From the IMG/VR virus record IMGVR_UViG_3300027792_000013, positions 51,929-115,928 of that record: a DNA stretch of 64,000 bases. The stretch is one strand, 5' to 3'. This DNA is from a virus. Made by a program: the position numbers and the translations under genes. The notes beneath the pieces were generated by a model that was given only the letters and a program-made list of their open reading frames with translations, was not told where the DNA came from and searched no databases. The number at the start of each line of letters is the position of its first letter. Position 1 is the first letter of the stretch. Positions 42,397 to 50,002 of this stretch are shown here, one piece after another.

Positions 42397-42729
42397 ATGA
42401 AAGGTTCTAAATTGTTTGAAGAAGGATATGATAGAGATACTGATTTTGTAATCAAAAAAGAGATTAAATCAATCAGTTCGATACTAAAGAAAAAGTTTAT
42501 GATAGGATTTAAATATAGATTGGAAGATAGAATAACCATAGGGACAATTTATTTTTGGATAGAAGGTGGAGATGGTTCATTATATAATATTGAAAATCCC
42601 CAATATGAAGCCGAAAGGGAAAAAATAAAAAAAATAGCATATAGCAATAGAACAGATCCATATCCCAAAATAGAAGCTTTATTAAGCAAATATAGAGAAG
42701 AAATTGTTAATGCATTTAAAAAAATTTAA
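42397..42729 (+). CDS. Internal-head-type protein (MKGSKLFEEG start)
   Basis: 110 residues behind AAAGGAGTAAAAAA. The start MKGSKLFEEGYDR is of the MKGxx(I/L)F form. The middle FKYRLEDRITIGTIYFWIEGGDGS is beta-rich. Not recognised; probably a small packaged protein. Confidence 0.62.
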   Translation: MKGSKLFEEGYDRDTDFVIKKEIKSISSILKKKFMIGFKYRLEDRITIGTIYFWIEGGDGSLYNIENPQYEAEREKIKKIAYSNRTDPYPKIEALLSKYREEIVNAFKKI

Positions 42730-42750
42730 CAATGTACAAATTACGATAAG

Positions 42751-44373
42751 ATGCTTAACAATTTAGAAAAATATCCAGAAGAGTTTTGTTATCACAAAAT
42801 ATTCAATTTGAGGAAGGAAAATCTGGATTTTCCTTATACACAATTCCAATACGATGAAATCATTAAGTGTTCACAAGATATAGAATATTTTTTTCGAAAC
42901 TACATTTGGATCATCAATTTAGATGAGGGTTTGATAAAATTTAATCCCTACGATTTCCAAATCGATTTCGTTAAATCACTTCAAGATGAAAGATTTGTAA
43001 TCTCAAAGTTTCCTAGGCAGTCGGGTAAAACAACGAGTGTGGGAGCATTTCTATGCCACAGTATATTATTTCAGGAATATACTCAAATTGGTGTAGTGGC
43101 AAACAAACAAAAGACAGCCAGTGAAGTTTGTAAAAAACTTCAAACTATGTATTTGAACTTACCATTGTGGATGCAACAGGGTGTTCTTAACTGGGGTAAA
43201 CTTGGATTTGAATTAGAAAATGGATCGAGAATGGTAGTTGAGCCTACGAGTGGAACCGCTCTTAGTGGATATTCAATTTCAATTTTGTACTGGGATGAAA
43301 TGTCTAAGTGCCCACCAAATTTAGCCAATGACTTCTTAGCTAGTGTTTATCCCACAATTTCTTCAGGAACCAGATCAAAAATTATTTTGACATCAACCCC
43401 AATTGGTTACAATCATTATGCTAAATTCTGGCACGATGCTAAAAATGAGCTCAATGGGTTTGTTCCACACGAAATAAATTGGAGAGATGTTCCAGGAAGA
43501 GACGAAAAATTTAAAATTGATACAATAGCCAAAATTGGACAGCGACTTTGGGACCAAGAATACGAGTGTAAATTTCTCGGTTCTTCTAACACATTAATTG
43601 AAGGGTCTCGACTAGAAGAACTATATCATGTTAATCCAATTAAAGAGATGCTTGGGCATGACTTAAAAATTTATGAAGAACCCCATAGAAATGATAGAGG
43701 AGTAATTGATCATACCTTTGTATTAGTTGTAGATTCTAGTAAAGGTACCGGAAATGATTACCACGCATTTCAGATCATAGATGTTTCGGTTATTCCGTGG
43801 AAACAAGTTGCGGTATATAGAAACAATGTCCTTGATTGGATGCATTATGCTCCAATAGTTAATGAAATTGTAAATATGTATGGTGATAATATTTTGCTTG
43901 TATGTGAAAATAATGATATTGGAGATGCTGTTTTAAAATCTTTAATGTATGATTTGGAGTGCAATGCCTTAGTTTATGCTCCGGAAGGCGGAAAACCTGG
44001 TTTGAATATGAATGTAAAAACTAAAAAGATGGGCAACGCTACTTTGAAATCTTTAATTGAAAATCAAAAATTGGAAATCATTGATTTTGATACAATAAAC
44101 GAATTATACAGATTTGTTCAAAGTGGAACTACGTTTTGTGCAGAATCAGGATATAATGATGATTTAGCTATGGGATTGGTAATGTTCGCATTTGTTAGTA
44201 CAACCAAAATGTTCAGTGAATTTGTTAATTCTGGAGCTTCTCTTCGTGAAACCCTATTTGGAAAAAATCAACAACGAATTTTAGATGATCTACCATGTCC
44301 TGGATTTTCTACCAATGGAAGTGATTTGGGACCAGGAGAAGAGATTTTTGATTCAAATTCTTCGTTGTTCTAA
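42751..44373 (+). CDS. 17: Terminase large subunit (T4 gp17-like)
   Basis: 540 residues. ATPase domain: FPRQSGKTTSVGAF near residue 88 (Walker A), SILYWDEMSKCP near 180 (Walker B with the catalytic Glu), LTSTPIGYNHYAKFW near 210 (coupling motif). Nuclease domain: VLVVDSSKGTGNDYHAFQI near 325 and the Asp pair in YNDDLAMGLVMF near 470. It pumps DNA into proheads and cuts concatemers. No small subunit is recognised next to it. Confidence 0.93.
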   Translation: MLNNLEKYPEEFCYHKIFNLRKENLDFPYTQFQYDEIIKCSQDIEYFFRNYIWIINLDEGLIKFNPYDFQIDFVKSLQDERFVISKFPRQSGKTTSVGAFLCHSILFQEYTQIGVVANKQKTASEVCKKLQTMYLNLPLWMQQGVLNWGKLGFELENGSRMVVEPTSGTALSGYSISILYWDEMSKCPPNLANDFLASVYPTISSGTRSKIILTSTPIGYNHYAKFWHDAKNELNGFVPHEINWRDVPGRDEKFKIDTIAKIGQRLWDQEYECKFLGSSNTLIEGSRLEELYHVNPIKEMLGHDLKIYEEPHRNDRGVIDHTFVLVVDSSKGTGNDYHAFQIIDVSVIPWKQVAVYRNNVLDWMHYAPIVNEIVNMYGDNILLVCENNDIGDAVLKSLMYDLECNALVYAPEGGKPGLNMNVKTKKMGNATLKSLIENQKLEIIDFDTINELYRFVQSGTTFCAESGYNDDLAMGLVMFAFVSTTKMFSEFVNSGASLRETLFGKNQQRILDDLPCPGFSTNGSDLGPGEEIFDSNSSLF

Positions 44374-44535
44374 AAATGATAGACTCCAACAAAGAATCAA
44401 ATACAACGGAATAAAGAGTCCAATAAATTTCGTTATTTCTTTGGAATCAATACCGAGTACAAAAACTCCGACCCCAGTTGCGAAAACAATAACCAATAGA
44501 AACAACGAAAAAAATTTAAAACTTAGTTTTTTCAT
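44353..44535 (-). CDS. Small membrane protein with two transmembrane segments
   Basis: 60 residues from the ATG at 44535, behind AAAGGAGTGGTAATA. Two hydrophobic segments (FFSLFLLVIVFATGVGVFVL and FIGLFIPLYLILCWSL). It converges with the terminase gene and overlaps its last 21 bases on the other strand. Last gene of the accessory transcript. Confidence 0.65.
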   Translation of the reverse strand: MKKLSFKFFSLFLLVIVFATGVGVFVLGIDSKEITKFIGLFIPLYLILCWSLSFLEQRRI

Positions 44536-44537
44536 TA

Positions 44538-45002
44538 TTACCACTCCTTTGTTTTCAAGTGTTCAATCAATTTTATTTTCGTTGCAAACTTAGTACCCTC
44601 TGGATAGTTCATCTGATCTAATTCATAAATAAACCCTTTCCGTAGACCACGCTCAGAACAAAATGGCGGAAGATCTCCTGAGGCTGGTTCATATTCTATT
44701 CGCATCAATTGATATTCTAAAAATGTGTCTTGATTATTAACTGGCTGGCTAGAAAAACACGGCACACACTTTTCTAAATATGTTTCAACAAACTTCTTGT
44801 TTGAAAAGCAGGTTAGCCAAAACCCACGTTCTTTTAACCATTTTGGTGGTTCTACAAACTGATCAAAGAAATATTCAACCTGTGCTTTTCCTTTTACATA
44901 AACCGACAAATACTTTCTAGTTTTGTCTTTTTTACAAAGAGCCACTACAATCTTGTAACCATATTTAATTTTTGGAACCTTAGATAATTTTTTCAATACC
45001 AC
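44538..45002 (-). CDS. Hypothetical protein
   Basis: 154 residues, starting at GTG (45002) behind AAGGGAGAAAACGC. Several cysteines (CVPCF near 80) and aromatic residues; no family recognised. Accessory early region. Confidence 0.6.
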   Translation of the reverse strand: MVLKKLSKVPKIKYGYKIVVALCKKDKTRKYLSVYVKGKAQVEYFFDQFVEPPKWLKERGFWLTCFSNKKFVETYLEKCVPCFSSQPVNNQDTFLEYQLMRIEYEPASGDLPPFCSERGLRKGFIYELDQMNYPEGTKFATKIKLIEHLKTKEW

Positions 45003-45045
45003 GCGTTTTCTCCCTTATAAAATTCTGTTTTTATTTTCCTTCTTG

Positions 45046-45444
45046 TCATATCAACAAATCTGCAAGATTTATGAGTTCACTAAAAACATCTGAATATCCA
45101 TGGGCAGGTCCATTTTCCCATGCAATCCTCTTCAGTGTTCCGGCTTTGGGATGATTGGGGTCAATATCAAGTTCAGTAAAAGCATCTTTCCAAAATTCCT
45201 CGTCTAATCTTTTGTCCTCCTTACCATGTGCATCCAACATTTCCCCTCGTTTTGCAAATACTTCCAACTCCGTATCTTTAAGAATTTTCATCAAGTTTTG
45301 TATTGCTAATACGATTTCATTGACTTTTTCTTCGCCAATTAATTCAGTCCATGAATAAATAAGATTGTTAAGATACTCAATGTTTGGAACACGTTGCACG
45401 TAGATTGGATATGGTTTCTCATTTTTGTATTTGTCAAAATTCAT
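45046..45444 (-). CDS. Hypothetical protein
   Basis: 132 residues from the ATG at 45444, the one with GGAGGCAAAA before it. Helical and acidic, with an HGYSDVFSELINLADLL end. Not recognised. Confidence 0.6.
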   Translation of the reverse strand: MNFDKYKNEKPYPIYVQRVPNIEYLNNLIYSWTELIGEEKVNEIVLAIQNLMKILKDTELEVFAKRGEMLDAHGKEDKRLDEEFWKDAFTELDIDPNHPKAGTLKRIAWENGPAHGYSDVFSELINLADLLI

Positions 45445-45475
45445 TTTTGCCTCCATTATTTGTTAATTTTTCTAA

Positions 45476-45802
45476 TCATTTGCCCCTTGCCTTTTTGATT
45501 GCAGCACGACGGGCTTTGGCTTTGTCGAGGGGGGCGTCCCCCCATGTAAGAGGGACAGCAATAATTTGTTTAACTGCTTCATTGCATTTCACGGGTTCTT
45601 CCTCATAATATGGGCAATCTATCTTCAATTTTGTTTTCCGAGATATAGAACCTCCATATGGCTCTGGTTTTGAAATCCAATACTTGCTTGCTGGTAATGG
45701 AGGAATTTTATATGGAAATTCACATTCTCCGGTTCCATAAGGTGACAATCTACCAGTTTTTGTTTTATGCCATTTCGCATATTTACATTTCAAACAAAAC
45801 AT
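45476..45802 (-). CDS. Small Cys-rich protein
   Basis: 108 residues from the ATG at 45802 behind AAAAGGAGGAAGA. Starts MFCLKCKYAKWH (C-x2-C), with further cysteines in GECEFPY and DCPYYEE, which suggests a zinc or redox site. A GGGGGG-CGT-CCCCCC hairpin (45529-45543) lies in its 3' part. Function unknown. Confidence 0.6.
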   Translation of the reverse strand: MFCLKCKYAKWHKTKTGRLSPYGTGECEFPYKIPPLPASKYWISKPEPYGGSISRKTKLKIDCPYYEEEPVKCNEAVKQIIAVPLTWGDAPLDKAKARRAAIKKARGK

Positions 45803-46254
45803 TCTTCCTCCTTTTGCGGCAAATAACAGGCTAAAATGTTGATGTTGCAATTACCAAAAATTTCAATGATCATTGTCTGTACGAATTCCCAATCAAGACC
45901 ATCAAGACCGCATCCTATTCTCGGCATTGCAATATCTTTAATGTCGTGCTTTATCACAAGTTCCCGCATCTTTTTTAATGCCACTTCAAGATCTTTATAA
46001 GTTGGTTTTTCATAAGAATATTTTTTTGTTATGAGATTAAATACCCGGCCGGTCAATATACAGGTTGGGTGTTGTAAATCAGAATAATGATGACGAAGTT
46101 CTGTTCTCAAATTAAATTTTGTTGCCATAGGAACGGCAATTCCAGCCCCCATTCTCAGATCACTTGCAATACAATGAGTTAAATAATACTTTGGTGGCAA
46201 TAGAAAAATGTCTTGTTTAATTTCTTTGAAAAGAAGTGCATTATCCATTTGCAT
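45790..46254 (-). CDS. TARG1/DarG-like macrodomain ADP-ribosyl hydrolase
   Basis: 154 residues, a single macrodomain. THCIASDLRMGAGIA near 25, LITKKYSYEKPTY near 76 and MPRIGCGLDGLDWE near 112-124 follow human TARG1 (OARD1) closely. These include the Lys and the Asp (in GCGLD) known to act in TARG1 catalysis. The family removes ADP-ribose from proteins, and its relatives reverse the thymidine ADP-ribosylation made by the DarT toxin. In a block of small early genes it may protect phage DNA or proteins from host ADP-ribosylation. The anti-DarT role is inference. Confidence 0.82.
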   Translation of the reverse strand: MQMDNALLFKEIKQDIFLLPPKYYLTHCIASDLRMGAGIAVPMATKFNLRTELRHHYSDLQHPTCILTGRVFNLITKKYSYEKPTYKDLEVALKKMRELVIKHDIKDIAMPRIGCGLDGLDWEFVQTMIIEIFGNCNINILACYLPQKEEECFV

Positions 46255-46731
46255 TTATTTTTCTCCAGTTTTCTTTGCCTTTTTTTGTTTCTTTATTAGT
46301 TTTAGTGCCCGTTCTTTTTCGATAAGTTGCTTGAATAATACCAATTCTCGATGTTCTTCTCTAATCAAATTAAATGCCTGAAACAAATCACTATAATCTT
46401 TGATGAGACGTTTTATTACTCCCAAAACATCATTTAATGGAATAAGTGCTGAAAGATCAATAACTGTGGGAGTGCAATTCACAAGTAATTTCTCGGAATT
46501 ATTAAAGGAAACAACTTTCGTTAATGAAATTGGATCTTGCTTATTGATTTCCTTCTGTATAAATTTAGCGATGTTCATGTCTTTTACAATAATATTTACG
46601 GTTGAATTACAATAAGCAGCTTTTATTAAATACTTTGTATTTCCACGCCCTCTGGTTGATTCCAAAATCTCAATCATATTTTCTAAGTATTTAATCGCCT
46701 GTTCAGTTTGATTTACTTTTTTAATTTTCAT
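46255..46731 (-). CDS. Hypothetical helical protein
   Basis: 158 residues behind GAGGAGAAAAATC. Helical at both ends with a beta middle; lysine-rich C-terminus (KKQKKAKKTGEK). The part VIDLSALIPL is also found, as INLSALIPL, in the protein at 52975, perhaps by chance. Not recognised. Confidence 0.58.
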   Translation of the reverse strand: MKIKKVNQTEQAIKYLENMIEILESTRGRGNTKYLIKAAYCNSTVNIIVKDMNIAKFIQKEINKQDPISLTKVVSFNNSEKLLVNCTPTVIDLSALIPLNDVLGVIKRLIKDYSDLFQAFNLIREEHRELVLFKQLIEKERALKLIKKQKKAKKTGEK

Positions 46732-46960
46732 GATTTTTCTCCTCGTTCTGACTATTCACCCACCGCAAAGTTTCAGCTGAGGGGCAAATTGAAATACCTG
46801 CTGCTGACCGGGCAAAAATATACGTATGTCCGGATATCCTAACTTCTCGGATAGAAGCTAAATCTCTCGCCCACTGCACTTCTTCTCCCTCTTTTACCTT
46901 ACTACATCCACCAAGAAATATCCCCACAATGAGTACACATACAAAAAGTAATTTTTTCAT
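46721..46960 (-). CDS. Small lipoprotein
   Basis: 79 residues from the ATG at 46960, behind AAAAGGAGAAAAATT. A signal peptide ending LGGC at residue 19 is a lipobox. The mature part has REVRISGHTYIFARSAAGISICPSAE, similar to the HEYL...GGVAI part of the membrane protein at 14070. Probably an outer or inner membrane lipoprotein. Superinfection exclusion or lysis roles are possible but not shown. Confidence 0.75.
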   Translation of the reverse strand: MKKLLFVCVLIVGIFLGGCSKVKEGEEVQWARDLASIREVRISGHTYIFARSAAGISICPSAETLRWVNSQNEEKNHEN

Positions 46961-46973
46961 AATTTTTCTCCTT

Positions 46974-47561
46974 TTACCAAGACCATTGTTTTTCTCGCTG
47001 TCTTGCATCTAAGCAATAATCTTTACACCAACTATCTTGACACTTAGTTCTTCTTCCATATTTCCGATGCAATATCGCCATTTCTGCTAAGTTATCAATA
47101 CAAATATTGTCCCAAATATCATGCCAAACACAATCAAATTTTTCGCCCTTTGTAGGCTTATATTCAAGAGCATCAGCATGAATAATATTCAATCTTTCAT
47201 CTTTGAAATAAGGGGCAATAAGTTTTATGACATCTTCACTAATCTCGATAACTGTTATTTTTGTAACCTCGGGGTTATCCAAAAGAAATTTGACGCAACA
47301 ACCTAACCCAAGACCATTAATCAAAATAGATCCTTTTGCCTCTAAAAAGAACCACCTAAAATCTCGTATTTCGTCTGGGGTATTACTCATTACTGTTGTA
47401 TTTCCCTTTTTTAACCGTTTATACGTTCCTTCTGGTACATTTCTACCGGTTTTCATAAAAGAAATTTGTTGAGAAATATTATCTTTTTTTGAAACACTAA
47501 ATGTCTCAACACTCCAATCACCAGATTTTCCATCCGGGATAAATGACATATCTAAGTTCAT
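46974..47561 (-). CDS. Class I SAM methyltransferase-like (spermidine-synthase type)
   Basis: 195 residues from the ATG at 47561, whose A and T are shared with the previous stop (TAATG) and which has AAGGTGGGAAAA before it. SILINGLGLGCCVKFLLDN near 80-98 is motif I, ITVIEISEDVIKLI near 103 motif II, and IIHADALEY near 125 motif III. FDCVWHDIW near 140 takes the place of the usual FDxxxxD. It resembles the spermidine-synthase fold rather than a DNA methyltransferase. The target is unknown. Confidence 0.68.
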   Translation of the reverse strand: MNLDMSFIPDGKSGDWSVETFSVSKKDNISQQISFMKTGRNVPEGTYKRLKKGNTTVMSNTPDEIRDFRWFFLEAKGSILINGLGLGCCVKFLLDNPEVTKITVIEISEDVIKLIAPYFKDERLNIIHADALEYKPTKGEKFDCVWHDIWDNICIDNLAEMAILHRKYGRRTKCQDSWCKDYCLDARQREKQWSW

Positions 47562-47641
47562 TAATTTTCCCACCTTTCAGGATAAAAAACCGCTGAACTA
47601 CACCAGATAACCAACCCACAAAAAAGAATTGTAAACAACAT
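47561..47641 (-). CDS. 26-residue hydrophobic peptide
   Basis: ATG at 47641 to TAA at 47561-47563: a single hydrophobic segment (LFTILFCGLVIWCSSAVF) ending ERWEN. Its stop overlaps the ATG of the methyltransferase-like gene (TAATG), and that gene's ribosome site lies in its last codons. It may be a small membrane peptide or a translational coupler. Confidence 0.45.
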   Translation of the reverse strand: MLFTILFCGLVIWCSSAVFYPERWEN

Positions 47642-47643
47642 GA

Positions 47644-47832
47644 TTAGCGCCCCATATATTTTTTTACCCAATCTTGAAATTCTTTTTCAACCCCAAGAAG
47701 TGAAGCCAACAATTTTACTGCATCATCATGTCCTTTAGCATACTCACGAAAGCTTTTTACATCATCTGGGTGTTTTCGTTCAGTTTCTTTAAAAGTATAT
47801 TTAATAGCACTTAAAATATCATGTTTTTCCAT
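47644..47832 (-). CDS. Hypothetical small protein
   Basis: 62 residues from the ATG at 47832 behind TTGGAGGATATTGA. Helical (FREYAKGHDDAVKLLASLLG). Not recognised. Confidence 0.6.
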   Translation of the reverse strand: MEKHDILSAIKYTFKETERKHPDDVKSFREYAKGHDDAVKLLASLLGVEKEFQDWVKKYMGR

Positions 47833-47833
47833 T

Positions 47834-47965
47834 TCAATATCCTCCAAGAAATTCGATGGTATAGCCCTCACCTTTTTGATAATAAGCGTGAAAGGTCAAT
47901 CCTCTTTTAACACATTCTTCAATTGCTTCAAACCATTCATCAAAGGAATTAACGGTTATTGTCAT
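47834..47965 (-). CDS. Hypothetical small protein
   Basis: 43 residues, starting MTITVNSFDEWFEAIEE, from the ATG at 47965 that shares bases with the previous stop (TAATG), and with GATAGGAGATAAC before it. Probably a real small gene given the packed start and stop. Unknown function. Confidence 0.6.
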   Translation of the reverse strand: MTITVNSFDEWFEAIEECVKRGLTFHAYYQKGEGYTIEFLGGY

Positions 47966-48198
47966 TAGTTATCTCCTATCTGAGAATCTTTGAAATCCGC
48001 AAAAACATCTTCGTAATTTTTGCGGCCAAAAAATTTATTGTTTGTGTATACCCAAGTTAGAAATTTTTCAATTTCTTCGACTTGAGAACATTCAAGTAAT
48101 TCTTCACAATAAGACAGAACTTCTTGAGGATTAAAAGTTCCTTGGTTAGCAATTGCACCACTAAGAATTAAATAATTTCTTTCTCCCAACTTCTTCAT
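47965..48198 (-). CDS. Paralogue A of a tandem pair
   Basis: 77 residues. It shares MKKLGxRNY, (F/Y)NPxxLxY, SQVEEIEKFLTW and DVFADFKDSQIGD with the next gene upstream (48202). Tandem duplication with divergence in the middle. AT-rich early region. Function unknown. Confidence 0.65.
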   Translation of the reverse strand: MKKLGERNYLILSGAIANQGTFNPQEVLSYCEELLECSQVEEIEKFLTWVYTNNKFFGRKNYEDVFADFKDSQIGDN

Positions 48199-48201
48199 TA
48201 G

Positions 48202-48435
48202 CTAATCTCCTATCTGAGAATCTTTGAAATCCGCAAAAATATCTTCGTAAATGTACTTATTCAAACTCCTTAGGTAAGGATTTGCATGAATCCAAGTCAA
48301 AAATTTTTCAATTTCTTCGACTTGAGAACTCAACAATTTTTCTTTGAAATACCCAAGAATCTTGGGATTGTACGTCCCAAAGATTCTAACCGCATTACTG
48401 ATAAGAGCGTAATTTCTCTTTCCCAACTTTTTCAT
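48202..48435 (-). CDS. Paralogue B of a tandem pair
   Basis: 77 residues from the ATG at 48435 with AAAGGAGTTAATA. The sister of the gene at 47965. A further in-frame ATG at 48453 lies six bases after TATAAT (48460), so a leaderless longer form (MKGVNN plus this) is possible. Unknown function. Confidence 0.65.
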   Translation of the reverse strand: MKKLGKRNYALISNAVRIFGTYNPKILGYFKEKLLSSQVEEIEKFLTWIHANPYLRSLNKYIYEDIFADFKDSQIGD

Positions 48436-48459
48436 ATTATTAACTCCTTTCATATATAT

Positions 48460-48488
48460 ATTATAATATAGATTTGGCAAAAAATCAA
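48460..48488 (-). promoter_or_regulatory. Sigma-70 promoter TTGATT-17-TATAAT
   Basis: The best classical promoter in the window: TTGATT, T run, 17-bp spacer, TATAAT, before the accessory gene block 44353-48435. Expected to be early. Confidence 0.75.
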
Positions 48489-48507
48489 TAAAAATTTTTA
48501 TTTTGTT

Positions 48508-48801
48508 TTATTTTTTCGAAGGCATTTGATTTGCAATCATAATAGATGAGGTATGTTCCAAATATGTTTTTTCTAAAGTTGGGGATGGATCAGTAATAGC
48601 CGCGATAGCGTGTTCTTTGATTTCGATAGGACTAGACGAAACCCCAAGTTTCCAAGGTTGTAACCCCAAACTAATTTGCGGACCCGTTGGACCTTTGACT
48701 TCTTGAAAAAGACACGACATCAATTTTTCGAATTTTAGCTCTCCTACTTGCTTACCAATCAACATCTCACCGGTAATCAAAATTACAACTTTTACGGACA
48801 T
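48508..48801 (-). CDS. LSm-like phage protein
   Basis: 97 residues from the ATG at 48801 behind AAAGGAGAAACAAA. VVILITGEMLIGKQVGE at the start, then ISLGLQPWKLGVSS and HAIAAITDPSPTLEKTYLEHTSSIMIA. This follows a small phage family with an Sm-like barrel (K-V-V-x-L-x-T-G-E-x-V-I at the start, P-W in the middle, Y near the end). RNA binding is possible. Confidence 0.55.
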   Translation of the reverse strand: MSVKVVILITGEMLIGKQVGELKFEKLMSCLFQEVKGPTGPQISLGLQPWKLGVSSSPIEIKEHAIAAITDPSPTLEKTYLEHTSSIMIANQMPSKK

Positions 48802-48814
48802 TTTTGTTTCTCCT

Positions 48815-49210
48815 TTAGTTTTCTCTTGTATTATCATGCCGATAAACACAACTAAGATTTTGACATTTCTTACACATTTCTACGGTAGAATGTATTGAAC
48901 ACATCCTCATATTTTCGTCTTGTAATTTGTCATTATTTTGTATCGTTAAAAAGTACTGTTTAAACAATAAAAAAAAGAGAATTGACATCTCTTCTTTGTT
49001 ATGTGGTTTTACCAGACTTTTGAAGATTACTTCAATTGCTTCGGAAGTTAAAAGTCTTTCTTTTGAAACCATATTGATTAAATCATTTATATATTTGTGT
49101 AAAAAATTTTCTAGATTTAAAAACTGCTCAACTTTGATTCCCAAAGCTTTTCCAATTTGATTTGCACCAGCAGCCTCATGATTAAAACTAAATTTTATTT
49201 TCTTTTCCAT
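48815..49210 (-). CDS. Hypothetical protein
   Basis: 131 residues, helical, with a C-terminal cysteine group (MCKKCQNLSC). The ATG follows TATAAT by eight bases, so it is nearly leaderless. No family recognised. Confidence 0.6.
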   Translation of the reverse strand: MEKKIKFSFNHEAAGANQIGKALGIKVEQFLNLENFLHKYINDLINMVSKERLLTSEAIEVIFKSLVKPHNKEEMSILFFLLFKQYFLTIQNNDKLQDENMRMCSIHSTVEMCKKCQNLSCVYRHDNTREN

Positions 49211-49218
49211 AATATTTA

Positions 49219-49247
49219 ATTATAATTGAAATCAAAGAAAAACTTTA
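49219..49247 (-). promoter_or_regulatory. Sigma-70-type promoter, near-leaderless
   Basis: TAAAGT, 17-bp spacer, TATAAT, then eight bases to the ATG at 49210. It drives the two genes before the promoter at 48460. Confidence 0.73.
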
Positions 49248-49823
49248 TCAATTTTTGATAATATCTATACTGTCTGGTAACTTGTAATTGATGATTTTTT
49301 CAAGTCTTTCTGAATGGGTAACCAGACGAAGCTCAATTCCATTTTTGATTGCAATATTACGAACCTCGGAAAATGCTTTAAATTGATGTTCCCACTCATA
49401 AATTTGTTTTGTTGTGGAATTATGGGTTTCATCCATACCAAATCCCTGTAAGTAAATAATGGGTTTGTATTTATCCACATATCGTAAGAGGTATGATAAA
49501 AATAAAGATGGGGTACATCCAGTTACAAGATTAAGTTTTCGATGACCATATATTTCAGCTGATTTTATAACAGCAATTTTTTGATTTTCCAAAATTGGTG
49601 AATCAAACCAATCTTTGAAATGAGATTCCAGAATTATTGTGAACTCGCAATCCATATAATTGATTCTAGTGTCATTCATACAAAAAACATTTGTGGAATG
49701 ATGATTGTATTTCCAACCTAGAAATTTTGAATTTCCGCTAGGGCTTCTTCCTATCAAAGCAATGCCTTTGTTTTCCCACCAGATTTCGTTACGAAACTCA
49801 TTGAGACTATAAGTCAAAATCAT
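49248..49823 (-). CDS. Rossmann-like protein, MAF/DUF115-type (tentative)
   Basis: 191 residues. GIALIGRSPSGNSKFLGWKY near 20, VFCMNDTRI near 45, then CTPSLFLSYLLRYVDKYKPIIYLQGFGMDE near 100-130. The order G-x-G-P-S-like loop, N-D strand and L-x-G-x-D strand resembles DUF115/MAF and sialyltransferase-like Rossmann folds. It may handle a sugar or a pterin; assignment is weak. Its ATG overlaps the previous stop. Confidence 0.4.
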   Translation of the reverse strand: MILTYSLNEFRNEIWWENKGIALIGRSPSGNSKFLGWKYNHHSTNVFCMNDTRINYMDCEFTIILESHFKDWFDSPILENQKIAVIKSAEIYGHRKLNLVTGCTPSLFLSYLLRYVDKYKPIIYLQGFGMDETHNSTTKQIYEWEHQFKAFSEVRNIAIKNGIELRLVTHSERLEKIINYKLPDSIDIIKN

Positions 49824-49993
49824 ATGATTTTTTGTTTTTTCAATTCTATGACAAAATTAATAATTCCAAGATATGTGTTTGACCAATTTCGTCCATGTTT
49901 TTCATCATATTTATTAAGAGCATCCGAAATAACCTTTTTTAATTTTGTTTCATCAAATTTAGTTTCTGGTTGAAATACTTCTTTGCCTTTCAT
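49820..49993 (-). CDS. Small protein with capsid-targeting-like start
   Basis: 57 residues from the ATG at 49993: starts MKGKEVFQPETKFDETKL, the MKGxx(I/V)F signature, followed by a helical body. Stop overlaps the next ATG (ATGA). No strong ribosome site. Probably a packaged small protein. Confidence 0.55.
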   Translation of the reverse strand: MKGKEVFQPETKFDETKLKKVISDALNKYDEKHGRNWSNTYLGIINFVIELKKQKII

Positions 49994-50002
49994 TTTAGTC
50001 TC

